This document shows, piece by piece, positions 12,556 to 23,185 of a stretch of DNA of 64,000 nt. Position 1 is the first letter of the stretch; each line of letters begins with the position of its first letter. The notes beneath the pieces are model-generated. The model did no database searches. It had not been told where the DNA came from and was given only the letters and a program-made list of their open reading frames with translations. Source of the DNA: Ianthella basta. Its lineage: Eukaryota; Porifera; Demospongiae; Verongiida; Ianthellidae. The position numbers were made by a program, and so were the translations under genes. The stretch spans positions 4,746,371 through 4,810,370 of the forward strand of contig OZ025868.1 of assembly GCA_964019415.1 (NCBI GenBank). The letters are read 5' to 3'.

Positions 12556-14667
12556 TCAATCATAGGCAAAACACATTAGCATTAATGTAGCAAGTGGCAT
12601 CCAGATATGATATCCAGGAAATGCACTACAGAAAGCTGAAGAATTCAAGGAATCCAAACAGACAAAGTGATTTAACCAAATTTTGCATGCATAGTTATAA
12701 GAAGGCACACATAAAGTACCTGCATTTGTATCCACAATATCTGATATTTGAATAGACTGAATTCCGAACTCAGTTGCAACCACTTTCACCACAAGGATTC
12801 CATCATCAGGATACTGGATGGTGCAGTGCAAAGCTGTTATGTTGGTGCATTTAGGAACAACAGTGTTGTTCAAAAAGATGGTAAAGTTGCGGCACAGGTA
12901 GTAGTCATGATTCCACCAGACATGGAGGGCGTCCTGTATTGACGTAGTAGATAGGTTGTAAATTTGTGCAGTAGGGTCTGATCATGGAGGTAAGAGAAAA
13001 TAAATTGGTTAGGTAATACCTCTCCCATTCGATAGTACAGCTACATTTATGCATAAAACACAGTGTACATTACATATTAAGTTACTAACCTTCAACCATA
13101 GGGACAGGAAAAGGTGCACTAGGATCACTACAATCTGCACTCCTATTATATACAGCAGTGCAGCTGTAAATGTTGCCCATTGAATACTTGGTGTGTTTTA
13201 CTACAAGGAAAGAGACCCCACTTTGCAGTGCCGAGGAATCAACAGTGTGTCCAGGGGTTGATGAATCGACTATCCCAGGATGGCTGCCATTACTGACAGT
13301 CCAGAATACATCAAAGGCACCCTCAGGGAAGGTGCACATGAGCTTGATATTAGGAGAGTAGCAGGAGTAGTCGACATCCTCTGGAAATACCTGTTTAACA
13401 GTACTGGCTGCATGTATGTCCAAAACAAAATAATTGAACAACAATTTCACAAAAGATATTGGGGCTGCCACCAAATAACTCAAAATACTTGCTCCCTTCG
13501 ATCTCTACTCTGATTCAATATTAAACTAATAATGCATAAGCCATGAAGACACTTGAGCGCACACTCCATAGTAACAAATGAGCACAAACACTTGCATTGA
13601 ACATGAGTTCATATATAACTTGACACACAAGCAGGTATAACTGTGCAGTAAACAAACAAACTCAATGATTTAAATGAGGCTTATAGCTGCGATGTTCAAT
13701 CGATCATGAAAATGATGAGCAGTACTGCTGCTTTAATAAAACGATGGGTGAGCAGGACGACTAACCGTTGCCATGCAGGTATGCTGTGCATGCGCTGTGG
13801 GTATACACTGTTCCCTAATGACTGCATGTGGATGTGACAGTTCTGACTAAGTGACTACTGTGAGGTGGCGGACACAGCAGGAGAGAGTGAGCAGGTACTG
13901 GGTGAGATTTGGCCTCAGAAGTGGAAAACAAAGGAACTGCTCAAGGAAATGAAGCATTAGTTTCAGCGGAGGCATCTTCTTATAAAGTAGGTTGTGTGAT
14001 GAGCAATTCCAGCTGAGCATATAGCCAGAAAACACATGCTCGTCACATCCAAGGTGGTATCTGTCATGAGACAGTGCACAGAGTGTCAGACTTACCTTTC
14101 GCAAATCCTAAGATGTCAACCAAGATGATAAGGGTTAATAGTGAGCTGCTAACCACCGCAGCACAGTGAGTCAGCCCCCTATAATTTGCAAACAAAAACA
14201 TAAGAACGGTCCTGTGAGTATGTCACATTATAGATAGGCAAATGAACACTTACACACAATTCTTGAAATCTTTCGTAAAGTAAGGAGGCCTTGATATTGG
14301 GAAGGCATGGTCTGTAAGGTGAGATAAAACAAAACATAACATTATTAAATTTTCCATTTTCCAAGTATGTTACGTACATATAGTATAGATGCTGGACAAA
14401 AATACCCAGCATGGCTCATATAGAAATTAATGTCACAACCTATGATAATACACACAAGCCACACTTAACATGAAGATTTTGGTGTCTAGAAGTCAACTTT
14501 ATGTAAAAGTTACAACAGCATCTCTCATAGCCAAACTTACTTAATGCAACTCCAGAAGCGGCAATGATGGCGAGCACCCTGTATAATTGTATAGCAAATA
14601 CACATAAACAGCCATGTGAGAGCATCACATTAGATGACCAAATGAAAACTTACATATACAGTCGCAT
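12556..14667 (-). CDS. Receptor gene 3: leader, Ig-like, FN3-like, hydrophobic C-terminus
   Basis: Exons: 14667-14654 and 14578-14541 (leader MRLYMVLAIIAASGVAL), 13407-13090 (Ig-like: DYSCYSP, KLMCTFP, FDVFWTV, NIYSCTAVYN), 12977-12720 (FN3-like, with Trp-Trp in HVWWNHDYYLC and several N-glycosylation sites) and 12635-12556 (last exon, ending MPLATLMLMCFAYD then stop). The junctions agree in phase and give 708 nt, 235 aa. The last exon has a short hydrophobic stretch and no cytoplasmic tail, so the product may be GPI-anchored, tail-less or secreted; the sequence cannot decide. The link from the leader exons to the Ig exon spans over 1.1 kb and is the weakest part. An alternative leader exon lies at 14178-14096. 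Confidence 0.65.
14096..14178 (-). other. Alternative hydrophobic leader exon for gene 3
   Basis: Between an ATTATAG acceptor and a GTAAG donor, this 83-nt exon reads GLTHCAAVVSSS followed by LLTLIILVDILGFAK. It enters in phase 2 and leaves in phase 1, exactly as the exon at 14578-14541 does, so either could join the first exon at 14667-14654 to the Ig exon. It may be a mutually exclusive exon or a duplicate left behind. Confidence 0.45.
14250..14304 (-). pseudogene. Duplicated first-exon remnant
   Basis: An ATG followed by MPSQYQGLLTLRKISRIV and a GTAAG donor aligns with the first exon of block C (22611-22571), including the flanking intron sequence. It ends in phase 1 rather than phase 2, so it does not splice in frame to the leader exon below it. 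Probably a decayed copy. Confidence 0.4.
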
Positions 14668-14699
14668 CTTGCAAGTCTATGCAGTCTTATAGGGCAAGT

Positions 14700-15030
14700 C
14701 TGCAGGTTGAGAGTTACATGTGTATATAATTTCAATATAGAAATGTACTATTTATAATTTATTATACAAAGATACCAAGGGCGGATCCAGGAGTGTTTCC
14801 AAGGTTTCCAGAAACTGGTCAGATCACCTATGGCTAGTATTTGCATGTATCAGTCTTATAATGTCTATGCTTCTTTATAGCTATACCATTATGCGTTGGA
14901 AACCAGTCATAAAAGTGTCTCGATCCGCCCTAGGATACTGCATGCAGTGTGGACAGATGCCCAGCATGTTTCTTTAGATACAGTTGCTATCAGACCTCAC
15001 CTTCGTGACGCCTATTTAGGAATGTGCCCG
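14700..15030. other. Non-coding interval
   Basis: Upstream region of the gene 3 leader exon. The start of this stretch parallels 3120-3260 in block A. No gene or clear promoter motif is seen. Confidence 0.4.
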
Positions 15031-15034
15031 GTTC

Positions 15035-15615
15035 AAAATGGCTTCTCCTACCTTAATGTATTAGCGTGCTTCGGGGAAACTAGCCAACGGCAGTGGCAAA
15101 GAACAATTAAAGGCCATGGATAGGCTTCTTTGGATGTATTGAAGTCGGCAGCGCACCCAAAGGTAACCTGGAGTTCACATAAGAGAAAAGCATCATAGGC
15201 TGCTCGTACCCCATTTGTTCTTTTCATATTATTCTTCTTAATAATATTCTCCTTCCCACAAAATCTTTGCGTGCTCCTAGCGCTTGACACAGGGCACCTA
15301 TTGACCCCATTTTCTAAGATGACTTACATGCACACGTGGAGAACTAGGATCTGAGCGCTGGTGGCAATCCAATATGTACAGCGCTAGAGCGGGTAGGAAA
15401 CTTGTCCTCCCCATGTATTAAGATAACCTGATGCCGCCATTTTGTTGCGTTATCGTAACCATAGATTATCTAAACTACACACAGCATCCGGTACATCTAA
15501 AGTGGCATAACTATGCTCGATCTTTTGCGCAGTCTTCATCTACTTTAAGGAAGGGGTATTACTCAGCTCAAGTACTCATCTGATGTAGCCATAGTCCATT
15601 GGATATGCAAAAACT
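15035..15615. repeat. Dispersed repeat R3, copy 1
   Basis: About 570 bp that recur in the same orientation at about 49682-50250. Shared landmarks in order: gtattagcgtgcttcg, ggccatggataggcttcttt, gtcggcagcgcacccaaagg, cgccattttgttgcg and ggatatgcaaaaactgtaca. There is no long open frame. It is probably a non-autonomous transposable element. Confidence 0.75.
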
Positions 15616-15621
15616 GTACAA

Positions 15622-15846
15622 ACTAGTGTACAGAAATTCCTTTAGAATTAAAAGGATTTAGGAATGACTGGTAGAAAAAGCATAGAAACAAGCAACAGTA
15701 CCTCAACACAATGATGTGGATGCATGGACCCAAATGGCTAGCTAATTAGTTCCACGTAGCTGCAAGGAAATTAGAAATGCAGAGTGAACTTCACAGAAAT
15801 GTGGTTCATCACCCTTTTAATTCTAAAGGAATTTTCGTACACTAGT
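15622..15846. mobile_element. 225-bp MITE with 34-bp terminal inverted repeats
   Basis: Left terminus 15622-15655 begins actagtgtacagaaattcc. Right terminus 15813-15846 is its reverse complement with two mismatches. The interior is non-coding. The other copy of repeat R3 (near 50250) lacks this element, so it is a separate insertion at or beside the end of R3. I could not define a target-site duplication. Confidence 0.7.
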
Positions 15847-16329
15847 AACCAATAACAAGCCACTTGGCCAAACACTTCATGATCACAAGCTATAGAGGTC
15901 TACTGTACGTAACAAAGCATCTCTCTTCTATAATGGTCACCCCCCTCCAAATGTACCCTTGAATGTCAATGTACCAGTGTAATGTAATGGAAGACAGGGT
16001 AGAGAGCTACATATGGTAAGAAAGTGGGGGAAGGGAAAATGGCATCCAACTAAACTACAACCAGCAAACTCACAGAAGCACAGTCAACCATAGCAGCTTA
16101 GCCATGACCCCTGTTTGAGGCTACCCACATCAATAGATAGGCTGGGGGAGAATGGTTTGATGGCTGCTGACGGTGATCATGCATGGCCCATCCAGAGGTC
16201 GCTGATTATAACATGTCCAGTTGGCTACCATTTTCACTTCCTTCTCTCTGAATCTCATTATACTATATAATTATATAGTTCTCTACCCTGTCTCTCACCA
16301 CTCTTCCTTGACTACATTTCAAATCACAG

Positions 16330-16957
16330 ATGATATCACATACACTGAACTCCATGAGAAAATTATCAACAATTTTCTGTCCAGCAAACAAATGGTAGGT
16401 GTACATATGTAGCAATAAACAGTGAAACCTGTCTTGGCCAGCCATGGGCCAGCTCTAACTAACCTAAGAGGTGCATGGCTGGTCTACAGAGGCAAGATGC
16501 AATGTTTTAGTGCCATTTGGGGTCAGGGAGGCTGGCTGGTTTAGAGAGGTGGCTGCCTAACACAGTGACCATCTTAGACAGGTTCCATTGTACTCTCTTA
16601 TACAGACAATGCACAAACTTCTGTTATAGCCACTTTCTTTTACTAAAATACAAATGGATAATGCACATCAGAGATGAAAAGATGGCAGTATACGTATAAC
16701 TGTACACAACATGTGGTTTAGTACACCTGCACCCTAGGGTGCTAAGGGACTGAGGAATTAGTTATAGAATCACAATGTGCTTAGTTTCTACACAGGTGAG
16801 ACGTGTCACAGAGGATACTCCAAGTAAGGACTACATACCACACTTAACAGATATCCCACTGTCACCTACATATGCCACTCCAATATACTTATACACCAAC
16901 ATAACGTACAAGCTATATCAACTTTCAGAAGATGCAGTGATCGCCTACTGTTGCTGA
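16330..16957 (+). CDS. Plus-strand exon pair with an ITIM-like tyrosine motif (partial gene)
   Basis: Exon a (16330-16394) lies between an ATCACAG acceptor and a GTAGGT donor and reads DITYTELHEKIINNFL then SSKQM. Exon b (16796-16957) follows a TTTCTACACAG acceptor and ends at TGA 16955-16957. Exon a ends in phase 0 and exon b begins in phase 0. ITYTEL fits the ITIM consensus, and exon b adds several more tyrosines (for example SPTYATPIYLY). This resembles the cytoplasmic tail of a receptor, but I found no upstream transmembrane exon. A decayed copy of exon a is at about 3727-3790 (NITYSELHD, then frameshifted). The MITE copy 16420-16590 sits in the intron. Opposite strand to genes 1-4. Confidence 0.4.
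16420..16590. mobile_element. MITE family 1, copy 2
   Basis: Left end CAGTGAAACCTGTCTTGGCC, right end ccatcttagacaggttccattg followed by TA. Same internal landmarks as copy 1 (ggctggctggtttagagaggt, ggctgcctaacacagtga). It occupies the same place relative to the neighbouring duplicated sequence as copy 1, so it was probably duplicated with it. Confidence 0.7.
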
Positions 16958-17240
16958 GAGTTGACAGTCACAAGTACTATAACAGGAAATATTCTAAATA
17001 TAGGACCCTATTTTAGGCAGAATGGCATGTGCTGTCATGGAGGACACACCAAGACTGGCATTCCATACATATTACATAATTTTACCAGCATTAACTGTGT
17101 AATTGCACAATTCAGGCAAACACAAAAATTCAAATTCAATTCAATAACCAAAATGGATACATCTCCAATACTGGAGGTCATCCCTATACTTATACACTGA
17201 TATGTTAGCATGGCAAGTAGTTAGTTATACGATATAGAAG

Positions 17241-20083
17241 CTATTTAAAATTATCTGTCCATCTTGAGCGTGGTCTTCCTCTTGGTCTCTTCTCCTCCAT
17301 CTCTCCAACAAAAACTTTCTTTGTTAACCTCTCATTGCTCATTTCTTCCAGTCTAACCCTCCACTTCTCCTGCCTTCTCTTCACTGCATCCAAAACACTT
17401 TCTTGTCTCAACTTCTCCCTAATGTCTACATTTCTCATCCGATCCAACCTAGTCACACCTTCGATCCGCCTCAACACCTTCATCTGGGTGGCCTGCACTT
17501 TCAATTGCTGCTGCTTAGATAGAGCCCACGTCTCACAACCGTACAATAATGTTGGCATCACTGTGGCATTCACTACTTTCAGCTTAGTGCTCCTGCTCAA
17601 TTCCTTCCTTCTCAGTACTACATCATTCAACCCTCCGATCACCCGTGTTGCACCCCCAATCCTTGCCTCTACTTCCTTCTCCATTCTCCCATCACTACTA
17701 ATCATCACACCCAAGTACTTCATTGCATCTACCTGTTCTATTACCTCTTCATCAATTTTGACTTCACATTCCTCTCTCTTCCTTGCAATCCTCATCACTT
17801 TAGTCTTTCTCCAATTCACCCTCAGCTCCCACCTGCTCAGCACATCACTCATCACCTGTAAATTGTGCTGTAGCCCTTCCACTGATTCTGCCATTACCAC
17901 CATGTCATCCGCAAAAAGGAGTAGCCCTACATCACCAGTTCACAACTTCACCTCCCTCAGAAACTGCCTTCTTGCCTCCCTCGTCACACTGTCGATAAAC
18001 ACATTAAAGAGCCATGGTGAGAGAGTGCAACCCTGCCTCACACCTCTATGCACCTCAAACAACTCTGATTCCATTTCCCCAACTTTCACCTTGGCCCTTC
18101 CGTCGACATACAGTGCCTGAATTGCCCTTAACAGCCTTCCTTTCACCCCATAAGCATATAGCACTTTCCACAACTTTTCCCTGCTTACATTGTCGTATGC
18201 CTTTTCCAGATCCACAAAAGCCATGTATGTTTTCTTATCATTCTCGATGGTTTTCTCCACAATTTGCTTGACTGCAAAAATTTGGTCATTGCACCCCCTG
18301 CCAGTTCTGAAATCTCCTTGCTCGTCCATCACTTTGTCAACTGTTGCCATCTTCACCCGCTCATTCAATACCCTCGCAAACACCTTACCAACAATACTCA
18401 TTAGACTAATTCCTCTGTAGTTTGCACACTCTAGTCTGCTTCCTTTCTTGTGGACTGGTACTACCACTGCATTCTTCCAGTCTCCAGGGGCTACCCCCAC
18501 TCTCCACACCAAATTGAATACATCAGCCATCCACTCTATCACCACTTCACCCCCTGCTTTTAACATCTCAGGCAGAATCCCACAAATACCAGGTGCCTTT
18601 CTCATCTTAAGCCTCTTCACCCCATTTCTCACTTCCTCCTTCATTATTCCCATATCATCCTCCTGCATTGCCTCACTACACTGTGTGTCTGAGAGGGGCT
18701 CTCCCACTTCATGGAATAACTCTTCAAAGTGCTCTTTCCACCTGCCGATGACTTCAGCCCCCTCTGACAATACTTGACCATTCTTACCATTAATGCAAGT
18801 CATACTCTCCTTTGTCATCCTGTTTCCATTCACCCTAGCCCAAAAACGTGGCTGATTGCCTTTTGCATCCTTCTCCAATTCCTTCCCAAACTGCACCCAC
18901 TCATCATTTTTAGCCTTTCTGACTAATTTCCTTGCCTCTAGCTTTGCCTCATTGTACCTTTGCCTAGCTTCTACATTGCCAGTGTCCAGCAGCCGCTTAT
19001 ACAGCACTTTCTTCTTATGCACTGCACTCTTCACCTCCTCATTCCACCATCTTGTTCTCTTTACCTGTCCACTTCTCCCCCTCATTGTCCCACACACCTT
19101 CGTTGCCGCCCCCACTATACCTTCTTTCAACTCCTTCCATGCCAATTCAACATCCTTTCCTGATGCACACCCACCAACTCTAGCTTCCTCATACAGTTCA
19201 GCAATCACTGCCTGGTATTCTCTTCTCACCCTACCATCCTTCAAATTGCGAATTTTAATCTTCTGTCTTCCCCCCACTTGACTACTGTTCTTCACTCTCC
19301 TAGCCTTCAGCTTTATCTTCATCAACACTAGGTAATGGTCACTTCCTATTTCTGCCCCCCTCACTGCCTTGACATCCATTACCTGCTTCCTAGCCTCCTT
19401 TCCCACCAAGAAGTAGTCAATAAGGGACCTGAGCCCTCTGCCTCTACATTCCCAAGTGTACTTATGGATTCTTTGTGTGGGAACCATGTGTTAGAAATCC
19501 ACAGATTGTACTCATTACAAAACTGCAGCAGTCTCCTCCCATTCTCATTGCACACTTCCTCACCATACCTACCAAGGACTTCACCCCAGATACTTGTATC
19601 ATCACCCACTCTAGCATTCATGTCTCCCATCACAACCAATAAGTCACCACTCACCACTCTTCCAACAGTCTCTTGCAGCCTCAAGAAAAACTCATCCTTG
19701 CTAGCATCGCTACAGTCCTCGGTGGGCACGTATACTTGCACCACAGACACCCACACGCCCTCTATCTTCAACCGTATCATCACAATTCGTTCGTCTACAC
19801 ACCTCCATTCCTTCAAAAACCGACCGAATCTTTCTGACAGCAAAATCGCCACACCCGCTTTCGCTCTACCTGTCTGCACGCCAGAATACACGCACGTAGT
19901 ATCCCCAATCATCCTCATACCGTTTCCTCTCACTTTCGCTTCACTGACACCCAACACCTCCAGCCGATACTTCTTCATTTCAGCGACCAGCTCCTACTCC
20001 CTTCCGTTCAACGTTCTTACATTCCAACACCCGAATCTACTTATATCACTCACTAAATCACTATCATAGTTCTTAGCGCTCAT
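17241..20083 (-). pseudogene. LINE retrotransposon with APE endonuclease and RT, RTE-like, decayed
   Basis: Reading from ATG 20083, the product would be an AP-type endonuclease followed by a reverse transcriptase and a C-terminal tail. The start reads WNVRTLNGRE and then meets an in-frame TAG (19994-19996). The endonuclease continues in the same frame with LEVLGVSEAKVRGNG, VYVPTEDCSDASKDEF, MGDMNARVGDD and ISNTWFPHK. A frameshift near 19480 moves to the next frame (RIHKYTWECRGRGLRSLIDY, IGSDHYLVL). RT motif A is AFVDLEKAYDNV and motif B is GVRQGCTLSPWLFN. An in-frame TGA (17940-17942) lies 27 nt before motif C, LLLFADDMVVM. The tail has KRPRGRPRSRWTDNFK, common in RTE-type LINEs. Three lesions make it non-functional. 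The plus-strand open frames here are its antisense. Confidence 0.85.
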
Positions 20084-20124
20084 CTTTCACCGTCCTTAGT
20101 TTGCTGGCAGGCTGTCTATGACCA

Positions 20125-20480
20125 TCACCCAGCGCAGCTGCCTTCCGCCATTTTATAGCGCCAATCGCCCCAATTCAGGCAAACACAACAGGCAAATATA
20201 CACTTGGTTGTGATTGAATGCTTATTAATGCCCACCTCTCTCCATAAGTCATATGATAATGTATGTATGGGCTGAATATAGTACAACATCTGCATGTATA
20301 CGTATGTACAAGTACTACAGCACTGTGCATTACAACTGTTTGGTACAGAGATTACATCAGCTGTCTCAGTATCAGCATAAACTACACCATGAGATACACT
20401 CCTGCCTGTTGTACTGAGTGATGATGTGACAGTGCAGCTGACTACAAATATTATAGGACTCACACAACTAGTGCCCACAA
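20125..20480 (-). pseudogene. Coding-like remnant, possibly a decayed Ig-like exon
   Basis: A minus-strand frame reads PIIFVVSCTVTSSLSTTG and continues to YADTETADVISVPNS, with alternating hydrophobic residues and a central Cys as in a beta-sandwich. The same sequence at about 4480-4720 has stops in this frame. I cannot identify the domain; a degenerate receptor exon is the simplest reading. The upper boundary shares phase-1-type spacing with no clear acceptor. Confidence 0.25.
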
Positions 20481-20508
20481 ACCTACTATTGTGAACACCA
20501 ACTTGTGT

Positions 20509-20530
20509 CCAGGACAGGATCCTGTCCTGG
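20509..20530. repeat. Perfect 22-bp palindrome
   Basis: ccaggacaggatcctgtcctgg is self-complementary over its full length and contains a BamHI site in the centre. No associated gene. Confidence 0.85.
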
Positions 20531-20539
20531 CCAATCAGA

Positions 20540-22430
20540 TTTGCCAGTTGCTATGTGATGCCAGCCTAAATTTAGAGACAAGGCGTTGGCTCATTCGAAG
20601 GATAGTGTTAGACATGCTTGGGTACACTCTGAAACAGAGCAAGAACAAGCCGCAAAAGCAAAACAATGGTAATTCAGGCACTCCATACTTCGCTCACCAC
20701 ACTGCCAGACTACGGACAACATTGTGCAAGAGTTAACCATAATTTTGCATTAAGTACATTCCTGTGGCACAAGTTGGCTTATGCAATACTACCAGACCCT
20801 TCTGCAGAGGGGTCTGGCACACGAGACTAATAGCAATGTCTCTCTTCCTTTGCTACAAACAATCGCAATTCCAATTTCAACAAGTTCTCTGTCAGTAAAT
20901 CATCTTCCATTCACGGCAAACAATTGGTAAAGGTTGCAATGACAGGCCTGTGTACTAAACATACTGTTACGGTATAGCTATACTATGGTGTACATACAAT
21001 GTACAAACATCTTTGTATTGTCTTTCTATTGACTACAGTGGAATCTGTGTAGGACAACCACCTCTGGGCCAGTTCTAACTGACCTTTATAGAGAGGTGGC
21101 TCCCTACAGAGGACCCCTTTCCTCCATTTCCGCTGTTGCACAATGCACAATAATGAGAAACAGAGGAAAGGGACTGGATATACGGGAGACTAGTATTTGG
21201 TAAAGGTGTATACAAGCACGGGTGCTTCAATCAAACATATAACAATGCACTGACAGTATGTAGCTAAGTATCTGCTGTACAGTTCTGTGCATACAGTACT
21301 ACAGACAAGATTAGTATAGTTAAAGGTTATGGTATAGTTTAGTATAGTATTAGTTATGGGTAGCTCACTGATAATCTATATATGATGTCTGCATATAGAA
21401 CGTAATGTGGTGTATACTGTCATGACTTGCTATCAGCGCTGTAAATCTACATCTATTTTGTGCACTAAGCTGTCACTAGAAAATCTGCTTACCATATTTA
21501 TACGTTTCTGCCAGTTGAAAGCTCGAGGGGTAGGCTTGGGAATCAACACAGCACTAGTGGGTCCCATCAACAACTGAAGTGTGGACTTGAGGTGCAATCT
21601 ATTGACCAGTTGAACAGAGCTCCCTGTATACACAGTGATCTATCTGTTCTGGAAAGTGCTAAATGTGCTTCGAGATTTAACCTGCACAGGTCTTTATATT
21701 TCATCATTTACTGGTGATGACGTCACAACTAAATGAACACCGCACAACCTCCACGTACGTAGGCAGTGTAGTCAAACATTCAGAAGTCTACCCCTCCCAT
21801 GTCCTTGTCAATACTAGCATGACCAGCATTCATGCCTGTATACATATTGCTGCTGTTACCCCATTTGGTCTGTTTATATTATTATTCTCCTTCTCACCAA
21901 AAGCTAACCTCATGACATCATTTTTCTGCACTCAACCATTATAGGAGGCAGGGAGAGACATGCTCCGACATGCTTCACTAGAGAAGCCTTTGCCAGGCAT
22001 AGTGTACATACATCCCAAACTTAGAATTAAGAGTACATCATTCTCTAATAGTTGTATGTGGAGTGGTCAACAGTTTCCAGAGAATTCTGAGTAACTGCTG
22101 TGAGGCGGCGGACACAGCTAAAGACAACACATACTGGGAGATCCTGAAAGGAGTTTTGAGATACTTATATATAAGGTCTTCACAGAAGTGGAACACAAGG
22201 GAGGTACCCCAATAAGTGCAGGAGATTCTAACAGAGGTGTTTTATTATACTGTAGGTCATGTGAGGAAAGCTTGCAGCTAAGTACAATAAGAAAGCACTT
22301 AAAAATCCTCACACAAACAGGTTCATCATCTAGGTGCAACGTGAATTAAAGTGCATTCAGACTGCAATTTATGTGATTGCAAAACCCACAGCCCGCTGAC
22401 CCCATTAACAGGTATAAACGAAATAGTCAG
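20540..22430. other. Block C duplicate sequence without an intact gene
   Basis: Contains a possible diverged copy of the plus-strand exon a near 20870-20930 (ending gcaaacaattg before gtaaag), MITE copy 3, and a stretch near 21430-21620 that recurs at 23270-23420 (gttgaaagct, cagcactagtgg, gttgaacagagctccctgta). No complete reading frame is supported. Confidence 0.5.
21036..21112. mobile_element. MITE family 1, copy 3 (truncated)
   Basis: Left end CAGTGGAATCTGTGTAGGAC follows TA, and the copy continues to gtggctccctacagagg, then diverges. The right half is missing. Confidence 0.6.
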
Positions 22431-22436
22431 ACTTAC

Positions 22437-22611
22437 GTACATTCAACAGCTCCAGAGGTGGCGACGATGATGGAGAACACTATCACCCTGTATAAGCTGC
22501 AGAGAAAGTACGGACATATCAAAACGAGTACTGTGAGAACATTACATTGGATGGGCAAACGAACACTTACGCAAGCAGCTTGTAACTTCCTGAAGGGCTG
22601 TCCTCGGACAT
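22437..22611 (-). pseudogene. Receptor 5'-end exon pair, block C, out of phase
   Basis: Exon 1 (22611-22571) encodes MSEDSPSGSYKLLA with a GTAAG donor in phase 2. Exon 2 (22487-22437) after TATACAG encodes VIVFSIIVATSGAVECT with a GTAAGT donor. The leader resembles those at 3002-2962 and 14578-14541, but exon 2 ends in phase 2 instead of phase 1 and could not join a phase-1 Ig exon in frame. Probably a decayed duplicate. Confidence 0.45.
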
Positions 22612-22776
22612 GGTGAGTCAAGTCTATAGGGTGAGATAAAGGGTTGACATGCTACAAATTCACTTTTCAGCACAAAAATTGGTTACAGAAAATGGGATTT
22701 CAATGACTCTTTACATGAATACTGCAATCTGGACACATGCCCAGCATGTCTCTACGCATTGGTGTTACAGCCTCCA

Positions 22777-23185
22777 TTACAACCTGTCTAAGACAACTGC
22801 ATGTGGGCCAGCTGTGTTGTGATGTTCTAGCCATACTTAAGTAGATTGAATTAAAGTTTATTAGTTGCCATTATCAAGTTAATAACATTTATCTAGATAG
22901 CTTCGACCTAATTTTTCTATTATCACTCAAGTCTAGTGTAGTTGAACTTGTGTAATCTAATCACTGTGGAACCTCCTAACCTGGCTGATTCAGACAGTTG
23001 GCTGCTGCATAGGTGGTATTTATCTAAGACAACTGCCTCTGGGCCAGTTCTAACTGACATTTATAGAGGGTGGCTCTCTATAGAGGTAGATTGCAATGTT
23101 TAAGTGATATTTGGGGCCAGGGAGCCTGCCCTTTCAGAGAGGTGGCTGCCTAATACAGTGACCATCTTAGATGGGTTTTACTGTA
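22777..23185. mobile_element. MITE family 1, copies 4 and 5
   Basis: A fragment at 22777-22815 (aacctgtctaagacaactgc) is followed by a fuller copy from about 23016 to 23185 ending ccatcttagatgggttttac, then TGTA. A broken left end at about 22968 suggests nested or partially duplicated insertion. Confidence 0.55.

Noticed and set aside
17335-20069. Long plus-strand open frames opposite the LINE
   Set aside because: They are antisense shadows, rich in Ser/Pro/Thr, of a clear minus-strand endonuclease and reverse transcriptase.
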